Assembly: GCA_015075185.1 (NCBI GenBank)
Contig: JABTUW010000006.1
Span: 124,001 to 188,000 of the forward strand
Direction of reading: 5' to 3'
Source: Anaerolineales bacterium
GTDB lineage: Bacteria > Chloroflexota > Anaerolineae > 4572-78 > J111
Length of the DNA: 64,000 bases
The notes beneath the pieces are model-generated. The model was not told the DNA's origin. It searched no databases and saw only the letters and a list, made by a program, of their open reading frames with translations. A program made the position numbers and the translations under genes. Below are positions 59,551 through 64,000 of this stretch, piece after piece (position 1 is the stretch's first letter; the number at the start of each line of letters is the position of its first letter).

Positions 59551-60261
59551 ATGAGTGATATAGGTAAACGATTCCTGTGGGTCTCGATTTATGCTGTGGC
59601 CATGGCTTTGTTAGAGGCGGTTGTCGTCGCCTACCTGCGCGCCCTACTCCAGATTACCGATCAGCATGTCGCTCTGGGTTCCTACATCCCGTTGGAGGTT
59701 GGTCGAGAAGTGGCGACAATCGTTATGCTGGTCGCTGTCGGCTGGCTGGCCGGACGTAAGGGAACTGACCGGCTGACTTATGGCCTCTTTGCTTTTGGGC
59801 TGTGGGATATTTGGTACTATATCTGGTTAAAAGTACTGATTGCTTGGCCGGAAACCCTGCTGGATTGGGACATCCTGTTTCTGATCCCGCTGCGCTGGTG
59901 GGGGCCGGTCTTGTCGCCTGTCCTCATTGCCGGTCTGATCTGCCTGACTACGGTCTTGGCAACGGTACAATTGGAACGCGGGGGACATCCCAGGTTTACC
60001 GCTGCTCGCCTGGGCGTGATGACGCTGGGCGCGCTGCTGGCCCTGTATGTCTTCATGTCGGACTCGCTGCATGCGCTGCTGCAAGGCCGGCCCGACTGGG
60101 CGACTCTCCGACCCGCGCCTTTCCAGTGGCCCCTCTTTTTAATAGCCCTGATCTTGATGGCCATACCCAGTTTAAGGGCTACCTGGCCAAGACATGGGTT
60201 TCAAACTGAGGCTCAAAAATTCAGATTCAAAGCTTCTTTGCAGAGGGTTGAGGAAGACTGA
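59551..60261 (+). CDS. Multi-pass membrane protein of unknown function
   Basis: 236 residues with about six membrane helices, rich in Trp and Leu (GLWDIWYYIWLK). A short acidic tail ends the protein. It shares an operon with its neighbours by spacing (1 bp from the gene before, 1 bp to the next start). No family recognised. Confidence 0.7.
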   Translation: MSDIGKRFLWVSIYAVAMALLEAVVVAYLRALLQITDQHVALGSYIPLEVGREVATIVMLVAVGWLAGRKGTDRLTYGLFAFGLWDIWYYIWLKVLIAWPETLLDWDILFLIPLRWWGPVLSPVLIAGLICLTTVLATVQLERGGHPRFTAARLGVMTLGALLALYVFMSDSLHALLQGRPDWATLRPAPFQWPLFLIALILMAIPSLRATWPRHGFQTEAQKFRFKASLQRVEED

Positions 60262-60262
60262 A

Positions 60263-61006
60263 TTGAAAAAAGTAATCTTAGCGATCTTGATAAGTAGCCA
60301 ACTAATCTTTCTTGTTATGATCCCTGTATCGTTTTTGGTTGCAGCTCCAGGCTTCTTGGGTCTGGCGCTAGTCGAAGGTAATCGTTGGTTGACAATCAGA
60401 GCATGGGGGATGCTTCTCTCCTCACTTCTTTTTCCAATTGTAACTATTGCTTCTAGTTTTGGCGTATTGATTGCGCAATCAGAAGCACTTTCGTACCAAA
60501 ACTCGATTTTTCGCAACTTTTTTCGCTGTCAAACTGAACATAACGAGGCAAACCTTCTGATATTTCGGTGATAAAAAACCCGACCAGTAATTTTATGACA
60601 ACTTTTAGGATTTGTGATTGCAATTTTAAGCCAGAATGACCAATAGGCTGACCATAACTGACAATTTTTAAGCGTCTTGCCGCTAAATTCCAAGATTTCG
60701 GTATTATGAAAAGTGTCGAAATTTTGAGTTTTTCAACGATGTATCCTGTGATTGCGCAATCAATACGTTGGGGCTTGGGCTTTCTATACCAAAAAATCCT
60801 ACATAACAGCTATCTTAATCAATCTTTTACCCTTAGTTAATATTGTCTGCTTTTGCCTTCTAATTTCTTGGGATCCCCTTGGACTTAATACGTACGATCC
60901 AGCCTCAAAACTTACTCCACGAGAGGCATACAAAGTGTATTTTAATATTGTCTGCGATTCAACCACAAGACATGTTGATCACTTCGTGGAAGGAATGCTA
61001 AATTGA
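60263..61006 (+). pseudogene. Membrane protein gene split by a 267-bp insertion
   Basis: The 5' part (TTG 60263, MKKVILAILISSQLIFLVMI) reads to VLIAQS at 60481, where the inserted sequence starts. The likely 3' part resumes after 60762 in a different frame (WAFYTKKSYITAILINLLPL and on to a stop at 61004). Joined and allowing one frameshift, this gives a protein of about 150 residues with three or four membrane helices. As it stands it is interrupted. Confidence 0.55.
60482..60748. mobile_element. MITE-like insertion with 14-bp direct repeats
   Basis: The perfect 14-bp palindrome TGATTGCGCAATCA occurs at both sides (60468-60481 and 60749-60762). The element's ends carry imperfect inverted repeats with a common core AAAACTC-N-TTTCG-N-CTTTT. 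It has no ORF. Confidence 0.6.
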
Positions 61007-61042
61007 AAAATCTGTATTTTGATCAATAACGGGGGATACACA

Positions 61043-62479
61043 ATGAAAGTCAAAATGATTCTGCCCGCTCTAACCGAAGCCAAAAGCCCCTTCTGGCGGC
61101 CCATCAAATACTCCCTTTTCCCGCCGCTGGGCCTGGCCACCCTGGCCGGCTACCTTGATGATACAGACGAGATTGCCTTACAAGACGAGCATGTCGAAAC
61201 CCTAGCTTTGGACGACGAGCCGGATTTGGTCGTCATCCAGGTCTACATCACCTCGGCCCGCCGGGCTTATGAACTGGCCGACCATTACCGGGGCAAGGGC
61301 GCGCACGTTGCCCTGGGCGGGCTGCATGTGACCTCGCTGCCGGAGGAAGCGGCCCAACACGCCGATACCATCTTCCTCGGCCCCGGCGAGGATACCTGGC
61401 CGGCCTTCCTGGCCGATTTTCGAGCAGGCCGGCCAGGCCAGGTCTATCGCTCCCAGCGCCGCACCCTGGTTGGGCTGCCGCCGATCCGCCGGGATTTGAT
61501 CAAGCGTCACCTTTACCTGGTGCCCAACTCGATTGTCGTTTCGCGGGGCTGTCCCCACACCTGCGATTTTTGCTACAAAGAGGCTTTTTTCGAGGGCGGC
61601 AAATCTTTCTACACCCAAACCGTAGACGCAGCCCTGGCCGAAATCGAGCGACTGCCGGGTCGCCACCTCTACTTTTTGGACGATCATCTTTTTGGGCAGG
61701 CTCGCTTTGCCGCCGCGCTGTTCGAGGGCATGGCCGGCATGGGTCGTTTGTGGCAGGCGGCGGGCACAGTGCAGTCGGTCTTGAAACCCGGTTTGCTGGA
61801 AAAAGCGGTCGCCTCCGGCCTGCGCAGCCTGTTTGTCGGCTTTGAAACGCTCAACCCCAACAACCTGCGCGAGCAGAACAAGTACCAGAATTTGAACCGT
61901 GATTACAGCGCGGCCATTCGCCGCCTGCACGATCTGGGGGTGATGATCAACGGCAGCTTTGTTTTTGGCATGGACGATGACGACGAAACGGTCTTTGAGC
62001 GCACCGTCGTCTGGGCCGTCAGCCAGGGGATCGAGACCGCTACCTTCCACATTCTGACCCCTTACCCTGGCACTGCGCTGTACCAGCGCATAGCCACGCA
62101 AGGCCGGTTGTTGCATTCGAATTGGGACCTGTACGACACCCGCCACGTCGTCTACCGCCCGGCCAGGCTAACGCCGGAGACCCTGGAAGCCGGCTATTGG
62201 CAAGCTTATCGCGACTTTTACCGCTGGAGCGCCATTTTCTCAGGGGCGGCAACTAAACCTGATTTGACCGGGCGGCTGCGGCATGTCGCTTACGCCGGTG
62301 GCTGGAAAAAGTTCGAGCCGCTGTGGGATTGGGTCATCCGGGCCAAACGAGTCACGCACGTGCTGCCGGCGTTAGAAGCTATTTTGAGCGGCTTTGGCCG
62401 CCTTGCCAGTGACCGCCGACCATGGACGGCAGACCGCCGCTTAGAGATTGAAAACCATGAGTGTCAAAGTACACTTTGA
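61043..62479 (+). CDS. B12-binding-domain radical SAM protein
   Basis: About 478 residues. The N-terminal ~150 resemble a cobalamin-binding Rossmann domain (FPPLGLATLAGYL, GGLHVTSLPEEA). The radical SAM core holds SRGCPHTCDFCYKE with the CxxxCxxC cluster motif, then GFETLNPNNL and the later TPYPGTALYQR. The type is that of BchE/HpnR-like or DUF4070 proteins; the substrate is unknown. GGGGGA precedes ATG 61043. The last ~25 residues (from about RPWTADRR) are encoded by intergenic repeat text and by the left half of the AGTGTCAAA palindrome. Confidence 0.88.
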   Translation: MKVKMILPALTEAKSPFWRPIKYSLFPPLGLATLAGYLDDTDEIALQDEHVETLALDDEPDLVVIQVYITSARRAYELADHYRGKGAHVALGGLHVTSLPEEAAQHADTIFLGPGEDTWPAFLADFRAGRPGQVYRSQRRTLVGLPPIRRDLIKRHLYLVPNSIVVSRGCPHTCDFCYKEAFFEGGKSFYTQTVDAALAEIERLPGRHLYFLDDHLFGQARFAAALFEGMAGMGRLWQAAGTVQSVLKPGLLEKAVASGLRSLFVGFETLNPNNLREQNKYQNLNRDYSAAIRRLHDLGVMINGSFVFGMDDDDETVFERTVVWAVSQGIETATFHILTPYPGTALYQRIATQGRLLHSNWDLYDTRHVVYRPARLTPETLEAGYWQAYRDFYRWSAIFSGAATKPDLTGRLRHVAYAGGWKKFEPLWDWVIRAKRVTHVLPALEAILSGFGRLASDRRPWTADRRLEIENHECQSTL

Positions 62480-62487
62480 CACTCATG
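62456..62487. promoter_or_regulatory. Dispersed palindrome AGTGTCAAA-N6-TTTGACACT, copy 3
   Basis: Perfect 15-bp arms CATGAGTGTCAAAGT/ACTTTGACACTCATG around AC. It overlaps the stop codon of the radical SAM gene and ends 20 bp before the PAP2 start. Confidence 0.7.
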
Positions 62488-62507
62488 ACCGTTCTTGGAG
62501 GGCAGCT

Positions 62508-63386
62508 ATGGACTTGACCTTACTCACCTTTTTCAATCAAACACTGGCCCACCCCCTTTTAGATGTATTCATGCTCATCACCACCTACGGGGGGCTGGCC
62601 TTGCTACCTGGTTTGGGCACCGTTTTGCTGTTTAGCCAACATCGTCGGGTTGGTCTAGCGATCCTGGCCGCTATAGCAGCGAGTCTGGCCCTGACGTTTA
62701 CCTTCCAATACCTGGCTCTCCGCCCCCGGCCTGATGGAGTACGGCTGCTGTTCCCGACGCCCAATTTCCCTTCGTATCCCAGCGGGCACGCCGCCGTCGC
62801 CTTTGCGGTGGCCCTGGTGTTGGCATTATTCTGGCGGCGCCGGTGCGGGTGGGGACTAAGCCTGGCCGGAGCCGGCCTGATCGCCCTCAGCCGGGTCTAC
62901 CTGGGCTACCACTACCCGTCCGACATTTTTGCCGGGGCTGTTCTTGGCGTTGGCGCCGGGGCGGCGAGTTACGGCCTGCTCCTGAGTCCGAAGCCGGGCC
63001 GGCCAGCCTGGCTGCTCTGGCCGCAGGTGGCCATCGTCGTTATCATCACCCAGATGGCCTATCTCGACCTGCTGCCCTGGAGTCTCCTGGAGTGGCCGCT
63101 GGCGGATAAAGTCCTGCACTTTGTTTTGTTTGGGCTGGTAGTCTTCTGGCTGAACCTCTGGCTGGAAGGGGGCGCATTCCGCTTGGGGCGCTGCCTGCTG
63201 CCGCTGGCGGTTCTGCTGCCCCTCTTGATTGCCACGTCGGAAGAGATTGCCCAAAACTGGTCGCCGCAGCGCACCGCCGACTGGCTGGACTGGTTGAGCG
63301 ACCTGGCTGGGATGCTCTTTTTCTGGTGGCTCAGCCGGAGCCTGCTAAGGGCAAAAGTGACCGGGATAGAAGAAAGATCAGTTTAG
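62508..63386 (+). CDS. PAP2 phosphatase fused to a VanZ-like domain
   Basis: 292 residues. The PAP2 part (about 1-165) has the triad motifs LRPRPDG, YPSGHA and SRVYLGYHYPSD. The C-terminal ~110 residues match the VanZ-like membrane domain (DKVLHFVLFGLVVFWL, SEEIAQNWSPQRTADWLDWL). PAP2 enzymes remove phosphate from lipid phosphates such as undecaprenyl pyrophosphate; VanZ-like domains are of unclear function. GGAGGG with a 5-nt spacer supports ATG 62508. Confidence 0.9.
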   Translation: MDLTLLTFFNQTLAHPLLDVFMLITTYGGLALLPGLGTVLLFSQHRRVGLAILAAIAASLALTFTFQYLALRPRPDGVRLLFPTPNFPSYPSGHAAVAFAVALVLALFWRRRCGWGLSLAGAGLIALSRVYLGYHYPSDIFAGAVLGVGAGAASYGLLLSPKPGRPAWLLWPQVAIVVIITQMAYLDLLPWSLLEWPLADKVLHFVLFGLVVFWLNLWLEGGAFRLGRCLLPLAVLLPLLIATSEEIAQNWSPQRTADWLDWLSDLAGMLFFWWLSRSLLRAKVTGIEERSV

Positions 63387-63406
63387 CGACCGCCCTCCTT
63401 CAAAAG

Positions 63407-63478
63407 TAGTAGACGGTAGACGGCAGACAGTAGACAGGGGTACTACATCCCTGCGACCTTGCTGCCCTACTACCTTTT
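63407..63478. repeat. Dispersed intergenic repeat (GTAGACGGTAGAC type), copy 2
   Basis: It carries tandem AGTAGAC/GGCAGAC units and the block CTGCGACCTTGCTG shared with 26052-26113. The rest of this 270-bp gap shows no gene. Confidence 0.7.
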
Positions 63479-63656
63479 CATAATTGGTGGTGTGCCAAAG
63501 GCTCATGACGACTCCGAAAATAGCTTTATCTCACCGCAGGGCCACCCGCTTACCCCACGAGTTCCCAATTCTTCAGGTTCGTGAACAATCCTTTTATTTC
63601 GGTTAACCGCCTGCTAGAATCTGGTTAGAAATCTAACGATTATCGAGAGGTTAACC

Positions 63657-64000
63657 TTGAATTATCCTATCCCAGCGCCAACGAGGTACGGCTACTTTTC
63701 GCCGGACGATCCTTTTTGGCGTGTGAATCAAGAGTGGCTGGTCGTTCTGGCCGGGGCGCGGGCGGTGATGCTGGAACTGGCCCATCCCCTTGTTGCCGCC
63801 GGCGTAGCCCGCCACAGCAACTTTAAGCGTGACTCGTTGGGACGCCTATACCGGACTGTTTTTATGATGGTAGACGCCACCTTTGGCAATGCGGAAACAG
63901 CCCGCCGGGCGGTTGGCCGGGTTCACCGCTGCCACCGTTCCGTCGAGGGAGTTCTGCCTGTTGGTGTCGGGCCGTTTGCCGTGGAAACGGGCTACCGGGC
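63657..64000 (+). CDS. DUF2236 (MpaB-type) oxygenase-like protein, N-terminal part
   Basis: The frame opens with TTG at 63657 after GAGAGG and continues past the window's end; 114 residues are visible. RVNQEWLVVLAGARAVMLEL, AHPLVAAGVARHSNF and the later GRLYRTVFMMVDATFG match DUF2236/MpaB. These are heme-b proteins related to rubber oxygenase. The conserved His of AHPLVAAGV is present. Confidence 0.85.
   Translation, partial: MNYPIPAPTRYGYFSPDDPFWRVNQEWLVVLAGARAVMLELAHPLVAAGVARHSNFKRDSLGRLYRTVFMMVDATFGNAETARRAVGRVHRCHRSVEGVLPVGVGPFAVETGYR

Noticed and set aside
63387..63656. tRNA or riboswitch in the gap before the DUF2236 gene
   Set aside because: No cloverleaf or known riboswitch core was seen; the gap is repeat text plus a short promoter region.

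Overview
The window is about 64 kb of a bacterial chromosome with roughly 55% GC in its core genes. Gene content suggests Chloroflexota: sigma/RskA plus fasciclin genes, an LPxTG-like tail, paired AI-2E permeases, DUF4173 and DUF2236 proteins, fused spermidine-synthase membrane proteins and many intergenic palindromic repeats. No rRNA or tRNA gene was seen, so this assignment is an inference.

Layout. 1-7500: a cut-off membrane protein, a Tat-type metallophosphoesterase, an endonuclease/exonuclease/phosphatase-fold protein, a PIG-L deacetylase, an M20 peptidase, ribosomal protein L9, a TetR regulator with its own operators, and a nucleosidase. 7631-12818: a complete IS4-family element with 7-bp target duplications sits inside a small ORF upstream of two AI-2E permeases; a 3'-nucleotidase follows. 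12939-19799: a large sensor kinase, then a fasciclin gene, an RskA-type anti-sigma factor and an ECF sigma factor, and a beta-propeller protein. 20118-25005: a Fur-box-preceded ZnuABC-type metal transporter, a His-rich membrane protein and a copper set (SCO1, PCuAC, a small cupredoxin). 25063-32599: metabolic genes, a fasciclin-LysM protein and a spermidine-synthase-like membrane protein.

33681-46846 is a chromosomal integron. The minus-strand integrase carries the IntI-specific insert. On the other side lies a plus-strand, AT-rich row of cassettes, each followed by an attC site of about 120-125 bp. Readable cargo: a pentapeptide-repeat membrane protein; a HEPN-like protein with an Rx4H motif; a glycogen-synthase-like glycosyltransferase carrying an N-terminal coiled coil of a type I associate with bacterial conflict proteins; an unknown protein; a KAP P-loop NTPase; and a HigBA toxin-antitoxin pair. 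Three attC sites have been invaded: one by an IS110-family element, one by a 445-bp sequence, and one by what looks like the 5' part of a group IIC intron. A VapBC pair and a 5'-truncated gene follow. The cargo reads like a defence or conflict store, and the glycosyltransferase fusion is the best candidate for something undescribed.

47993-64000: a beta-carbonic anhydrase, an oxidoreductase, a rhomboid protease with a TPR/zinc-ribbon partner, a two-component system, a second complete IS with a 7-bp duplication, membrane proteins (one split by a small insertion), a B12-binding radical SAM protein, a PAP2-VanZ fusion and the start of a DUF2236 protein.

Several short repeat families cross the window. 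The most notable is a palindrome, AGTGTCAAA-N6-TTTGATACT, found 22-25 bp upstream of three unrelated genes.
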